From positions 1-64,000 of the forward strand of contig JAFTXZ010000020.1 of assembly GCA_017461385.1 (NCBI GenBank): DNA of 64,000 bases, given 5' to 3'. Below the pieces are notes generated by a model that searched no databases, was not told the DNA's origin, and saw only the letters and a program-made list of their open reading frames with translations. The DNA is from Clostridia bacterium. Lineage in GTDB: Bacteria; Bacillota; Clostridia; Oscillospirales; CAG-272. Shown piece after piece: positions 15,827 to 23,802 of the stretch. A program made the translations under genes and the position numbers. Position 1 is the stretch's first letter, and each line of letters begins with the position of its first letter.

Positions 15827-16975
15827 TTAATATGCCTTCTTGTAAAGCTCAAGAATATCAGCCTCTGTGATTTCTCTTGGGTTACCACCTGTGCAAACGT
15901 CGTTGAATGCGTCGTTAGCAAGCTGCTCAAGAGCCTCCTCAGGAATACCAATCTCTCTTAGAGTTTGTGGAATGTTAAGGTCAAGTGAAAGCTTCTTAAC
16001 AGCCTCAACAGCAGCCTTAGCGCCCTCAGCAGTTGACATACCGGATACGTCAACGCCCATAGCCTCAGCGATTCTGCAGTACTTAACCTCGCAAGCTGGC
16101 ATATTGAATTCCATAACGATTGGAAGTAGAAGTGCGTTAGCAACACCGTGAGCAATATCAAATCTTGCGCCAAGTGGGTGAGCCATTGAGTGAACACAGC
16201 CAAGACCTACGTTAGAGAAAGCCATACCTGCAACGTACTGACCAAGAGCCATTTGCTCTCTAGCCTTCATGTTTGTGCCGTCAGCAGTAGCAGCTCTTAG
16301 GTTGTCGGAAATAATCTTAATAGCATTGATTTCCAAAATGTTTGAAAGATGCCATGCACCCTTAGTGATGTAGCCCTCAATTGCGTGTGTAAGAGCGTCC
16401 ATACCAGTAGCAGCAGTCAAGCCGGCAGGCATTGTAGCCATAAGCTCAGCATCAACAATAGCAAGAACAGGAATATCGTTAGGGTCAACGCAAACCATCT
16501 TTCTGCCAGATTCCTCGTCTGTGATTACGTAGTTAATTGTAACCTCAGCAGCAGTACCTGCTGTTGTTGGAAGTGCGATAATATCAACACACTTCTTCTT
16601 TGTGTCAGCAACGCCCTCTAGGGAAACAACGTCAGCAAATTCTGGGTTGTTAATGATGATAGCGATAGCCTTTGCAGTATCGATAGCAGAGCCACCACCT
16701 ACAGCAATAACAAAGTCAGCATCGGAAGCCTTGAATGCCTCAACTCCAGCCTTTACGTTGTTAACGGTAGGATTAGCCTTAAACTCGGAGAAAATTTCGT
16801 AAGGGAACTCTCCTAAAGAATCAGTAACAAGATTAACAATACCGAACTTGATAAGATCCTTATCAGCAACGATAAATGCCTTGTTATAGCCTCTTTTTGC
16901 AATCTCAGTTGCAAGAACCTCTCTTGAGCCTGCGCCAAAGTAAGATGTTTCGTTTAGAATAAATCTGTTTGCCAT
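15827..16975 (-). CDS. fucO: Lactaldehyde reductase (iron-containing alcohol dehydrogenase)
   Basis: A 382-residue group III alcohol dehydrogenase. It reduces L-lactaldehyde to L-1,2-propanediol with NADH, regenerating NAD during anaerobic growth on rhamnose or fucose. The NAD-binding motif VGGGSAIDTAKA is present. The iron-binding residues appear in GMDALTHAIEGY (D and H), CVHSMAHPLGA (H) and IAHGVANALLLP (H). The full length matches FucO. It is first in a two-gene operon with rhaD, with AGGAG before the ATG and a palindrome over its -35 region at 17025-17043. Confidence 0.94.
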   Translation of the reverse strand: MANRFILNETSYFGAGSREVLATEIAKRGYNKAFIVADKDLIKFGIVNLVTDSLGEFPYEIFSEFKANPTVNNVKAGVEAFKASDADFVIAVGGGSAIDTAKAIAIIINNPEFADVVSLEGVADTKKKCVDIIALPTTAGTAAEVTINYVITDEESGRKMVCVDPNDIPVLAIVDAELMATMPAGLTAATGMDALTHAIEGYITKGAWHLSNILEINAIKIISDNLRAATADGTNMKAREQMALGQYVAGMAFSNVGLGCVHSMAHPLGARFDIAHGVANALLLPIVMEFNMPACEVKYCRIAEAMGVDVSGMSTAEGAKAAVEAVKKLSLDLNIPQTLREIGIPEEALEQLANDAFNDVCTGGNPREITEADILELYKKAY

Positions 16976-17013
16976 TGGAAAAACTCCTTTATAAATAATA
17001 TTTTGTTGATTCT

Positions 17014-17043
17014 AGTATATCATATTGAAATAAGTAATTTCAA
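17014..17043 (-). promoter_or_regulatory. fucO-rhaD promoter with overlapping palindrome
   Basis: On the minus strand TTGAAA, 18-bp spacer, TATACT. The -35 hexamer lies inside a perfect inverted repeat TTGAAAT-5-ATTTCAA (17025-17043), a candidate operator for a sugar-responsive regulator not present in the window. Confidence 0.5.
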
Positions 17044-17154
17044 CAATTTGTTGCCATTTTAGCAAATTTTTGTAGAAAATAGTTAAAATTGCCGTATCTT
17101 TTAATAAATATTAATGGCAAAATCCACCCAAAAGATACCAATTTTGGAAAAGTG

Positions 17155-17183
17155 TTGACAAATCGTAGATTGTGTTGTATAAT
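17155..17183 (+). promoter_or_regulatory. Promoter of the marR-acyl-CoA ligase operon
   Basis: Consensus TTGACA at 17155-17160, 17-bp spacer and TATAAT at 17178-17183. Confidence 0.85.
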
Positions 17184-17188
17184 AAAAA

Positions 17189-17204
17189 TGTTGAGTAGTC
17201 AACA
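17189..17204. promoter_or_regulatory. Candidate MarR operator
   Basis: Palindrome TGTTGA-GTAG-TCAACA just downstream of the -10 box, over the likely transcription start. Position and symmetry suit autorepression by the MarR protein encoded next. Confidence 0.6.
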
Positions 17205-17232
17205 GAATTCTAATGAAAACAAGGAGGGATAG

Positions 17233-17682
17233 ATGGATACTGAGAGATTTACACCGTTTGTTCTTTACATAGAAAGAATATCAAAGAACATAAAGAGAAT
17301 TGCAGATGAAAAGGTTGAGCCCTATGGACTTCGTAGTGCTCACGTTATGTGTATTCTTCAGCTTGGCAAAAGCAAAGAGGGACTTTCCTCAAGCGCACTT
17401 GCTGATGCATGCGGTGTGGACAAGGCATTTGTTTCAAGAATTACAAGCGAGCTTTTAGAGAAGAATTATATTGAAAAGAAAGATAAATGCACAGGCAAAT
17501 ACAAAATCAAATTTGTATTGACCCAAGCAGGCGAGGGATTGCACAGAGAGCTCATAAATATAGTTATGGAGTGTCTTTCACAGGTTGATTCACGCTTGTC
17601 TATGAAAAAATTGGAAATCTTCTATGACGTGCTAAACGATATAGACAACGGCATTTCTAATTTGGTTAAAAAGGAGAAATAA
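17233..17682 (+). CDS. MarR family transcriptional regulator
   Basis: A 149-residue winged-helix regulator. The pattern is typical: an N-terminal dimerisation helix (RFTPFVLYIERISKNIKRIA), the recognition helix region SSALADACGVDKAFVSRITSEL, and the wing LEKNYIEKKDKCTGKYKIKFVLT. The ligand is not predictable. Since the gene overlaps an acyl-CoA ligase gene by one base (TAATG) and a palindrome sits on the promoter, the protein likely represses both genes and is released by a fatty or aromatic acid or its CoA ester. That ligand is inference. AAGGAGGG precedes the ATG. Confidence 0.9.
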   Translation: MDTERFTPFVLYIERISKNIKRIADEKVEPYGLRSAHVMCILQLGKSKEGLSSSALADACGVDKAFVSRITSELLEKNYIEKKDKCTGKYKIKFVLTQAGEGLHRELINIVMECLSQVDSRLSMKKLEIFYDVLNDIDNGISNLVKKEK

Positions 17683-19412
17683 TGAAAAATTATTTAGATA
17701 TAAATAAGCTAGAAAATCTCTATCAATTGTTTGAAAGAGGCTCTAAGCTAGCACCGGAGGGACATACCCTTTATGAATTTAATCGTGTAAACAATCATGA
17801 TGATGACGTAGTTAAAATCAGCTATCAGGAATATATGCCATTTTTGCAAAAAATGATTTTGAGCTTTGGTAAGCTCATTGAGAAGGGCGAAAAGGTTGTT
17901 GTAATGGGTGAAACCTCTGTTCAGTGGATTACGTCCTACATTTCAACCGTAACTGCAGGTGGCGTAATCGTTCCACTTGACCCAGGCGTTTTAGATGACG
18001 AAATTATCAACTTTGTAAACCTTTCTGAGGCAAAGATAGTTGTTTACTCAAAAACCTACGAAAAGCTTTTTAAGGAGCGTGGGGATGAGTTTAAGACAGT
18101 AAAGTATTTTGTAGAAACAGACAAAACAACCTTTACAATTACAAGCGAAGCAACCTACGAGGAAAGCAGATATACCACCTTTAACAATCTTTTAGCGCTT
18201 GGCGAAAGCGAGTATACTAAAATCGGAGGCGAATTTGTTCTTCCAGAGCAAAATACACAGGGACTCTCTGTTCTTTTATTCACCTCTGGAACAACAGGCA
18301 CAAGTAAGGGAGTTATGCTTTCACAAAAGAACATTTGTTCAGTAATGATTGGTATTGACCCAGTTTTGAACGTGCTTGATTATAACGACTCTGTTATGTC
18401 AGTTTTGCCAATTCATCATACTTATGAGATGAGTGCTGGTATTCTTGCACCAATGATTTATGCTATGACAATCAAAATTTCTGATGGTATTAAGTACGTA
18501 GCAAAGAACATTAAGCAATTTAAGCCAAGCGTTATGACACTTGTACCACTATTTGCTCAAACTCTTTACAAGACAATTTGGAAGAATATCCAAAAGCAGA
18601 AAAAGGAAAAGCTTGTTAATACAATGGCAAAGCTAACGAAGCATGCACCGGTTGCTATCCGTCGTAAGGTGTTTAAGTCCGTTCTTGAGGGACTTGGTGG
18701 AAACATTAGATACTTTATCGTTGGCGGTGCTGCTCTCAATCCTGAGGTTGCTGAGGGCTTTAAGAACTTTGGTATTCACATTTCACAGGGCTACGGAATT
18801 ACTGAGTGCGCTCCACTTATTTCTGTTGTTAGCCTAAAGGTTTACAATCCATCATCCTGCGGTAAGCTTATGCCGGGACTTGAAATCAAGTTTGACAAGG
18901 AGAGAGAGGACGAGACCTATGGTGAAATCGTTGTTAGAGGTAACAACGTTATGCTTGGCTATTATAAAATGCCAGAAATCACCAAGGATGTTCTTAGCGA
19001 GGATGGCTGGTTTAGAACCGGCGACTATGGCTATATGGATGAAAAGGGCTATCTGTATTTAACAGGTAGAAAGAAGAACATCATTATTGCATCAAATGGT
19101 AAGAATGTATTCCCCGAGGAAATCGAGGAGTATATTGAAAATATTCCTTATGTTTCCGAGGTTGTAGTTGTAGGCAGAGAGCATAAGGAAACAGGTGAGG
19201 TTGATATTGTTGCTATCGTTGTTCCGAATATGGAGGAGTGCGAGGCAGCACAGCTTACTGAGGATGAGCTTATCTACGACGCAATTCACCATAGAATTAT
19301 GGACATAAACAAAAAGCTTGAAATCTTTAAGCACGTAAGCCACGTTGAAATAAGAAAAGAGCCATTTGAAAAGACCGCATCAAGAAAAATCAAGAGATAT
19401 CTCGTAAAATAA
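17682..19412 (+). CDS. AMP-dependent acyl-CoA synthetase/ligase
   Basis: A 576-residue ANL-superfamily enzyme that activates a carboxylic acid with ATP and CoA. The P-loop motif is LLFTSGTTGTSKGVMLSQ. The adenylate-binding motif is GYGITECAPLISVVS. The hinge region reads GWFRTGDYGYMDEKGYLYLTG, and the C-terminal lysine lies in KTASRKIKR. The sequence is most like long-chain fatty acid CoA ligases, but aromatic acids are possible. It is soluble without clear membrane segments. The start codon overlaps the MarR stop, giving coupled expression. A hairpin terminator follows. Confidence 0.88.
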   Translation: MKNYLDINKLENLYQLFERGSKLAPEGHTLYEFNRVNNHDDDVVKISYQEYMPFLQKMILSFGKLIEKGEKVVVMGETSVQWITSYISTVTAGGVIVPLDPGVLDDEIINFVNLSEAKIVVYSKTYEKLFKERGDEFKTVKYFVETDKTTFTITSEATYEESRYTTFNNLLALGESEYTKIGGEFVLPEQNTQGLSVLLFTSGTTGTSKGVMLSQKNICSVMIGIDPVLNVLDYNDSVMSVLPIHHTYEMSAGILAPMIYAMTIKISDGIKYVAKNIKQFKPSVMTLVPLFAQTLYKTIWKNIQKQKKEKLVNTMAKLTKHAPVAIRRKVFKSVLEGLGGNIRYFIVGGAALNPEVAEGFKNFGIHISQGYGITECAPLISVVSLKVYNPSSCGKLMPGLEIKFDKEREDETYGEIVVRGNNVMLGYYKMPEITKDVLSEDGWFRTGDYGYMDEKGYLYLTGRKKNIIIASNGKNVFPEEIEEYIENIPYVSEVVVVGREHKETGEVDIVAIVVPNMEECEAAQLTEDELIYDAIHHRIMDINKKLEIFKHVSHVEIRKEPFEKTASRKIKRYLVK

Positions 19413-19417
19413 TTAAC

Positions 19418-19449
19418 AAAAACGACAGCGTGCCTGTCGTTTTTGTATT
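19418..19449 (+). terminator. Intrinsic terminator
   Basis: AAAAACGACAG pairs with CTGTCGTTTTT around a CGTGC loop, ending the marR-ligase operon. Confidence 0.85.
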
Positions 19450-19531
19450 TAATGGGAAATTTGCACAAAAAATAACAAGCAATTGCCAAAAAAATTCTAT
19501 AAAAAATTTGTCAATTTTTGATAAAAAACTA

Positions 19532-19560
19532 TTGAAATATAGGTATAAAGCAATTATAAT
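19532..19560 (+). promoter_or_regulatory. purC promoter
   Basis: TTGAAA, 17-bp spacer, TATAAT. The ~70-nt leader that follows holds one small hairpin (AAGTG..TAAGG with CCTT..CACTT) but no purine or PRPP riboswitch core that I can recognise. Confidence 0.7.
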
Positions 19561-19634
19561 TAATCTGTAAGAAGTGTATAAGGTTTTCGCCCTTGCACTC
19601 TTAACATCTCATGCTAAAAAGGAGCTATAAAGAT

Positions 19635-20333
19635 ATGAAAAAGCTTTATACAGGTAAAACAAAGGACGTTTACCAAATGGACAACGGCAATGTAATGCTA
19701 AAATTTAAGGACGACTGCGCTGGCAAGGACGGCGTATTCGATCCAGGCGAAAACTCAGTAGGTCTTACAATTGATGGTATTGGTAGAGCAAATCTTGAAA
19801 CCTCAGTATATTACTTTGAGCTTTGCAAGAAGGCAGGCATCAAGACTCACTATGTGTCAGCCGACATTGAAAATGCTACAATGGAGGTTTTGCCAGCTGA
19901 ATGCTTCGGTAAGGAGCTTGGCGGCGGTGGACTTGAGGTTATCTGTCGTCTAGTTGCAACAGGTAGCTTTATCCGCAGATATGGCGAGTACATTAAGGAC
20001 GGCACACCACTTGAGGGTGGATATGTTGAGTGTACATTCAAGAATGACGCAAAGGGCGACCCACTAGTAACAGGAGAGGGACTAGTTGCACTTAAGGTTA
20101 TGACAAAGGAAATGTTTGAAAGCCTTAAGGAGCAAACACTTAAGATTACAAAGATCGTTGCTGACGATCTAAAGACAATCGGTCTTGACCTTTGGGACAT
20201 CAAGTTTGAGTTTGGCTACAACAATGGTCAGGTTGTTCTTATCGACGAAATCGCATCTGGTAATATGAGAGTTTACAAGGGCAACGAAATCGTTAACCCA
20301 GTTGAGCTCACAAAGCTTATTCTTAATAGATAA
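19635..20333 (+). CDS. purC: Phosphoribosylaminoimidazole-succinocarboxamide synthase
   Basis: SAICAR synthetase, joining CAIR and aspartate with ATP in purine biosynthesis. The 232-residue protein carries the N-terminal [10 protein letters not shown], the lid and substrate motifs [17 protein letters not shown], and the metal/ATP motif [14 protein letters not shown] chose the ATG at 19635 because AAGGAG lies ten bases upstream; the in-frame ATG at 19611 overlaps that site. It stands alone: no other pur gene is adjacent, so the pathway genes must be elsewhere. Confidence 0.93.
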   Translation: MKKLYTGKTKDVYQMDNGNVMLKFKDDCAGKDGVFDPGENSVGLTIDGIGRANLETSVYYFELCKKAGIKTHYVSADIENATMEVLPAECFGKELGGGGLEVICRLVATGSFIRRYGEYIKDGTPLEGGYVECTFKNDAKGDPLVTGEGLVALKVMTKEMFESLKEQTLKITKIVADDLKTIGLDLWDIKFEFGYNNGQVVLIDEIASGNMRVYKGNEIVNPVELTKLILNR

Positions 20334-20334
20334 T

Positions 20335-20366
20335 TCAAAAAGGGCACGACAATCGTGCCCTTTCTT
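20335..20366. terminator. Bidirectional terminator between purC and DUF4430 gene
   Basis: GGGCACGA-CAA-TCGTGCCC (20342-20360) with T-rich tracts on both strands. Confidence 0.8.
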
Positions 20367-20373
20367 AATAGGA

Positions 20374-20419
20374 AGAGTCGAAAGCAAGCACACGTGTCTG
20401 CTTTCGACTCTTTTTTTTT
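20374..20419 (+). terminator. Second purC terminator
   Basis: AGAGTCGAAAGCA pairs with TGCTTTCGACTCT (arms 20374-20386 and 20399-20411), followed by nine T. Confidence 0.85.
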
Positions 20420-20804
20420 ACATTTTTGTTGCCACTAGGCTGTAAACAGTACCCTCTTCAATAACAGTAGAATCTGCGCCAGTCATTGCATATTCACCAT
20501 TGATTAAAAGAGACCAATAAATACCCGAGGTATTCCAATCATAATAAACACCATCAACGGTTGTGATTGTTAGGCCATAGGTGTCCTGATGTCCGTCAAT
20601 TAAGCCTTTTTCTAAAAGTGCGTCCCCAAGGGTTGACTTAGTTGTCTCGTACTCAAAGGTTTTTTCTGTGCCATCAAGATGCACAACAATCACTGTAAAA
20701 GCAACAGGAGTGTCATAATCTGCAGGCTTGAAGCAACCGCCAAGTGCAAGACAAAGGCTAAGGACAAGCACAAGAGACAGGCTTAGGGTAAGTCCTTTTT
20801 TCAT
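20418..20804 (-). CDS. DUF4430 lipoprotein, probable cobalamin-binding surface protein
   Basis: A 128-residue lipoprotein: signal peptide with lipobox LGGC (C24), then one DUF4430 domain. The domain is recognised by TLGDALLEKGLI, a YDWNTSGIYWSLLINGEY segment and a closing EGTVYSLV. DUF4430 resembles the small C-terminal domain of the animal B12 carriers intrinsic factor and transcobalamin. The gene is controlled by a cobalamin riboswitch directly upstream, so capture of B12 or a corrinoid at the cell surface is the most likely role. No BtuFCD or ECF genes lie nearby, so the permease must be elsewhere. Confidence 0.85.
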   Translation of the reverse strand: MKKGLTLSLSLVLVLSLCLALGGCFKPADYDTPVAFTVIVVHLDGTEKTFEYETTKSTLGDALLEKGLIDGHQDTYGLTITTVDGVYYDWNTSGIYWSLLINGEYAMTGADSTVIEEGTVYSLVATKM

Positions 20805-20837
20805 TTTATTTCTCCTTTCATTTTACTTGAAATATAA

Positions 20838-21080
20838 AATAAAAGCCCACCTGTATGGTGGGTCAAAAGAGCGAAAAAGCTACAAAAATCAAACACTCCC
20901 TCGTGTTTTTGATTTATAGCCTTGGCTTTTCGATTTCCCACTTGCCCAAAATCGTTTTATTAAAGAGTAAGCCTCAATATGTACGTGTGGCATTCCGACT
21001 TATAAGAAAAGCTTAATTACGGCAATGGCAGTTGCGACGGATTTACACCGTACTTTCCCAAACGAACACTTATATTTCCC
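20838..21080 (-). ncRNA. Cobalamin riboswitch with terminator
   Basis: Reading the minus strand from about 21080, conserved cobalamin-aptamer elements appear: GGGAAAGTACGGTG then AAATCCGTCGCAACTGCC, and the B12-box-like GTCGGAATGCCAC near 20990-21000. Downstream are an ATCAAAAACAC/GTGTTTGAT hairpin and an intrinsic terminator CCCACC-ATACA-GGTGGG followed by CTTTTATTTT (20840-20862). The AAGGAG of the DUF4430 gene comes next. B12 binding is expected to favour the terminator. The exact pairing of the anti-terminator is not worked out. Confidence 0.9.
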
Positions 21081-21084
21081 TTTA

Positions 21085-21113
21085 ATTATATACCTAAAAA
21101 AATACAAAGTCAA
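21085..21113 (-). promoter_or_regulatory. Promoter of the B12 riboswitch transcript
   Basis: On the minus strand TTGACT, 17-bp spacer, TATAAT. Start of transcription falls near 21078. Confidence 0.8.
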
Positions 21114-21115
21114 TA

Positions 21116-21144
21116 TTGATTTTGAATACTGCCTGTGCTACAAT
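21116..21144 (+). promoter_or_regulatory. Promoter of the amidohydrolase gene
   Basis: TTGATT, 17-bp spacer, TACAAT with TG before it. It is divergent from, and almost abutting, the riboswitch promoter. Confidence 0.7.
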
Positions 21145-21172
21145 TATTTTATCAAGCAAAGGAGAATACAAA

Positions 21173-22255
21173 ATGGCAAAATACATTACCTTACCTAAGG
21201 AGCTAGAGGCAATAGACGGACATCTTCATATTCATAAGCTATTCGAGGAGGAAAGGCAAATGAGCTTTATCGGTGGCTATGAATGGTATAAGGAAAGAAA
21301 CAATTTTCGTGGTATTAGCATTGCGTCCTTGCCAAGAAAAGCGAGCAACAATATGGCGGTTGCCCTTTATAAGGTGGCTAATCCAAACACCTACACTCAC
21401 GGCTGTATAGTTTACCCACATTCCCCGGTTGACCCCTCTAAAATAGGTGATATGGACCCCTTGACACAGTATAAGGAAATGATGGAAATTGGCTTCGATG
21501 GTATTAAAATGCTTGAGGGTAAGCCAGAGGTTTATAAAAAGAATTGGATTACTCTTGACAGCGATTTTTACGAGCCGTTTTTTGCTCAAATAGAAAAGGA
21601 CGGCACCAATATTTTGGCTCACATAAATGACCCTGAATTTTTCTGGGATTCAAATCAAATGTCAGATGAGCTAAAGGCTAAGGGCTGGTGCTATGGAGAC
21701 GGTACATATTTGCCAAGCGAGGATATGTACAAGCAAATTGACAATCTGCTTGCAAGGCACCCCTTGCTAAATATTACCTTGGCGCATTTCTATTTTTGCT
21801 CAGGGAAGCCACAAAAGCTGATAGATATATTTGAAAAATACAAAAACGTACACGTTGACGTAACACCTGGTGGAGAAATGTTTGTTGACTTTGTAAAAAG
21901 CCCCGATTACTATAAGGAGTTCTTTAACAAATATTATGACAGAATAGACTTTGGCACAGATGGAGATTTTCCACGTAACGTTGAGGCTATGGATTGGCTT
22001 GTGGATAGAATCTATCGTTACTTTGCAACGGATGAGACCTTTATGGGCTTTGAGGACACTCCAATGACGGGAATCAAGCTATCCTTTGAAAAGGTAAAGA
22101 GAATTTTTTCAGATAATTTTATTGAAAGGGTAGGCGAAAAGCCAAGGAAAATAAACAAGAGCGCCCTTAAAAAATATATCGACAAGTACAAGCATCTAAT
22201 CACGGATAAGCAGGACTATGAGCTTATAACCTCCCTTGCAGAAAAGCTACTGTAA
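21173..22255 (+). CDS. Amidohydrolase-family metal-dependent hydrolase
   Basis: A 360-residue TIM-barrel hydrolase of the amidohydrolase 2 type. The metal motif DGHLHIH lies at residues 15-21. Later metal or catalytic positions appear as ILAHINDPEFFW, ITLAHFYFCSG and IDFGTDGDFPR, so the barrel looks complete. Related enzymes decarboxylate or hydrolyse small organic acids, but the substrate here cannot be assigned. AAGGAG lies seven bases before the ATG at 21173; the upstream in-frame ATG overlaps the promoter. The gene stands alone between its promoter and a bidirectional terminator. Confidence 0.82.
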   Translation: MAKYITLPKELEAIDGHLHIHKLFEEERQMSFIGGYEWYKERNNFRGISIASLPRKASNNMAVALYKVANPNTYTHGCIVYPHSPVDPSKIGDMDPLTQYKEMMEIGFDGIKMLEGKPEVYKKNWITLDSDFYEPFFAQIEKDGTNILAHINDPEFFWDSNQMSDELKAKGWCYGDGTYLPSEDMYKQIDNLLARHPLLNITLAHFYFCSGKPQKLIDIFEKYKNVHVDVTPGGEMFVDFVKSPDYYKEFFNKYYDRIDFGTDGDFPRNVEAMDWLVDRIYRYFATDETFMGFEDTPMTGIKLSFEKVKRIFSDNFIERVGEKPRKINKSALKKYIDKYKHLITDKQDYELITSLAEKLL

Positions 22256-22257
22256 AA

Positions 22258-22292
22258 TAAAAAGCAACAGATGGAAATCTGTTGCTTTTGTT
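22258..22292. terminator. Bidirectional terminator
   Basis: GCAACAGAT-GGAA-ATCTGTTGC with A- and T-tracts on both sides, shared by the amidohydrolase gene and nrdR. Confidence 0.85.
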
Positions 22293-22730
22293 TTATAAAA
22301 ATTTCTTTAATTCCTGCATAAACGTCTCAATATCGCTGAACTCACGATAAACGGAAGCAAAGCGAACGTAAGCCACAGGGTCAGCCTTTCTTAGCTCCTC
22401 CATAGCAATCTCGCCAATTTCAGTGGAGGTGATCTCCTGTCTTAGAGAATTAAGAATAGTAGCCTCAACCTTGTTTACGATTTGTGCAGAGTTCACAGGC
22501 CTCTTTTGACAAGCCTTGATAATACCAGCTGCAAGCTTACTCTTGTCAAAATATTCACGGGAGCCATCCTTCTTTACAACCATAGGCTGAATTGTTTCAA
22601 CCATTTCAAAGGTAGTGAAGCGCGATTGACATTTCAGACACTCCCTACGCCTTTTTATGCTAGAATTCTCCTCGATAGGACGGGAGTCAATAACCTTGCT
22701 TTCCTCGAAACCGCAGTGTGGACATTTCAT
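22293..22730 (-). CDS. nrdR: Transcriptional repressor NrdR
   Basis: A 145-residue regulator that represses ribonucleotide reductase genes when dATP is high. A zinc ribbon (MKCPHCGFEESKVIDSRP, then CLKCQSRFTTFE) occupies about residues 1-40. It is followed by an ATP-cone domain (VVKKDGSREYFDKSKL to VYREF). Length and motif spacing are normal. No nrd gene or NrdR box is visible in the window, so its targets are elsewhere. GAGGTG precedes the ATG; the YwaF-like membrane protein gene ends ten bases upstream. Confidence 0.97.
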   Translation of the reverse strand: MKCPHCGFEESKVIDSRPIEENSSIKRRRECLKCQSRFTTFEMVETIQPMVVKKDGSREYFDKSKLAAGIIKACQKRPVNSAQIVNKVEATILNSLRQEITSTEIGEIAMEELRKADPVAYVRFASVYREFSDIETFMQELKKFL

Positions 22731-22739
22731 AATATCACC

Positions 22740-23567
22740 TCAATTTGTAGCTTTGGTTTTTTTTACGCTTCTTTTAACGTTAATAAGCTTAACAAGTCTT
22801 ACAATGCCGTAGTTAACAAAGTAAGGAACGGTTGTATAAACTAAAGAGGCGCATACTGTATATAGATTGAATGGAAATTCAAGCTGTCCAACTAAATCGT
22901 AAACCCATTGGATAGGGAATGTTGCAGGCAGTGGAAGATGACGAAGAAGCATAATGTTTGCTGTTGCAACGTTTGGAATTAAGTATGTAACTACGTTGAT
23001 GATAGCAGAAATAGCACAGGTTGGACCAACTATTAGCGCATAGTACTTAAAGTTTTTCAAATCCAAAAGATTGAACTCTCTATTAACGATGTACATAAAT
23101 GACATGTAAATCATACAGGAGTGGAATAGCATTGAGTGAATGCTAAGGAAGTGATAGATAGGATGGGATTGTAGGGATGTAAGAGGCATTATTAAAAATG
23201 CAAGACCACCAACAAAGCATCCACCACACATAAAGGCACAGCCTAGCTTGTAGACAATACCCTTACCAAGGGCACACATCCACAAAACGTAAATAAACAA
23301 GGAGCAGAATGCAAGTGGGAACCAGTGGTCAAGCTGAACCGTATCCCCGTTTATAAACTTGTAAGTAATTTTTATTATTTCCATCACAGTAAAGACAATA
23401 GCCATTACCAGTGTGATTATACGAATCGCTTTTTTTGATAGGTTTCTTGAAAAGAAAAGTGCAACGCCGATTAAAATTGCACAAATAATAAGTCCAATTA
23501 TATGGGGAACTGTAAAAAGTCCGCAGGGCTCAGCAGTTCCTGGTGCTGAAAAGAAAATATCCAGCAT
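22740..23567 (-). CDS. TIGR02206/YwaF-like integral membrane protein
   Basis: A protein of about 275 residues with seven or so hydrophobic segments. The segments PLAFCSLFIYVLWM and SIHSMLFHSCMIYMSF resemble the YwaF (TMEM164-like) family. Bacterial members have no established function. I place the start at the ATG 23567, where GAGGTG lies ten bases upstream, rather than at the GTG 18 bases earlier. It is first of a two-gene unit with nrdR, which may only reflect shared transcription. Confidence 0.75.
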   Translation of the reverse strand: MLDIFFSAPGTAEPCGLFTVPHIIGLIICAILIGVALFFSRNLSKKAIRIITLVMAIVFTVMEIIKITYKFINGDTVQLDHWFPLAFCSLFIYVLWMCALGKGIVYKLGCAFMCGGCFVGGLAFLIMPLTSLQSHPIYHFLSIHSMLFHSCMIYMSFMYIVNREFNLLDLKNFKYYALIVGPTCAISAIINVVTYLIPNVATANIMLLRHLPLPATFPIQWVYDLVGQLEFPFNLYTVCASLVYTTVPYFVNYGIVRLVKLINVKRSVKKTKATN

Positions 23568-23742
23568 GAAGCTAATACACCTCACAATATAATAAATTTA
23601 TACTTGTTTATTTTATCATAAACGCAAATGTAATGCAAGATAAATTTTACTTTTGTTAAAAATACTAGAAAAATGTCAAAAAAAGCTTTAGAAAGTATAA
23701 AAAATTAGTTAAAATCATCAAATAAATCAACAATTTTCTCTC

Positions 23743-23771
23743 TTGACATATATAATTAAAAATAGTATAAT
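23743..23771 (+). promoter_or_regulatory. glnN promoter
   Basis: Consensus TTGACA and TATAAT with a 17-bp AT-rich spacer. Confidence 0.85.
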
Positions 23772-23802
23772 TAAATAAATATTGAAATTTTAGGAGACCG
23801 TA

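Noticed and set aside
19561..19634. Purine or PRPP riboswitch upstream of purC
   Set aside because: Only a small hairpin is present; conserved aptamer cores are missing.
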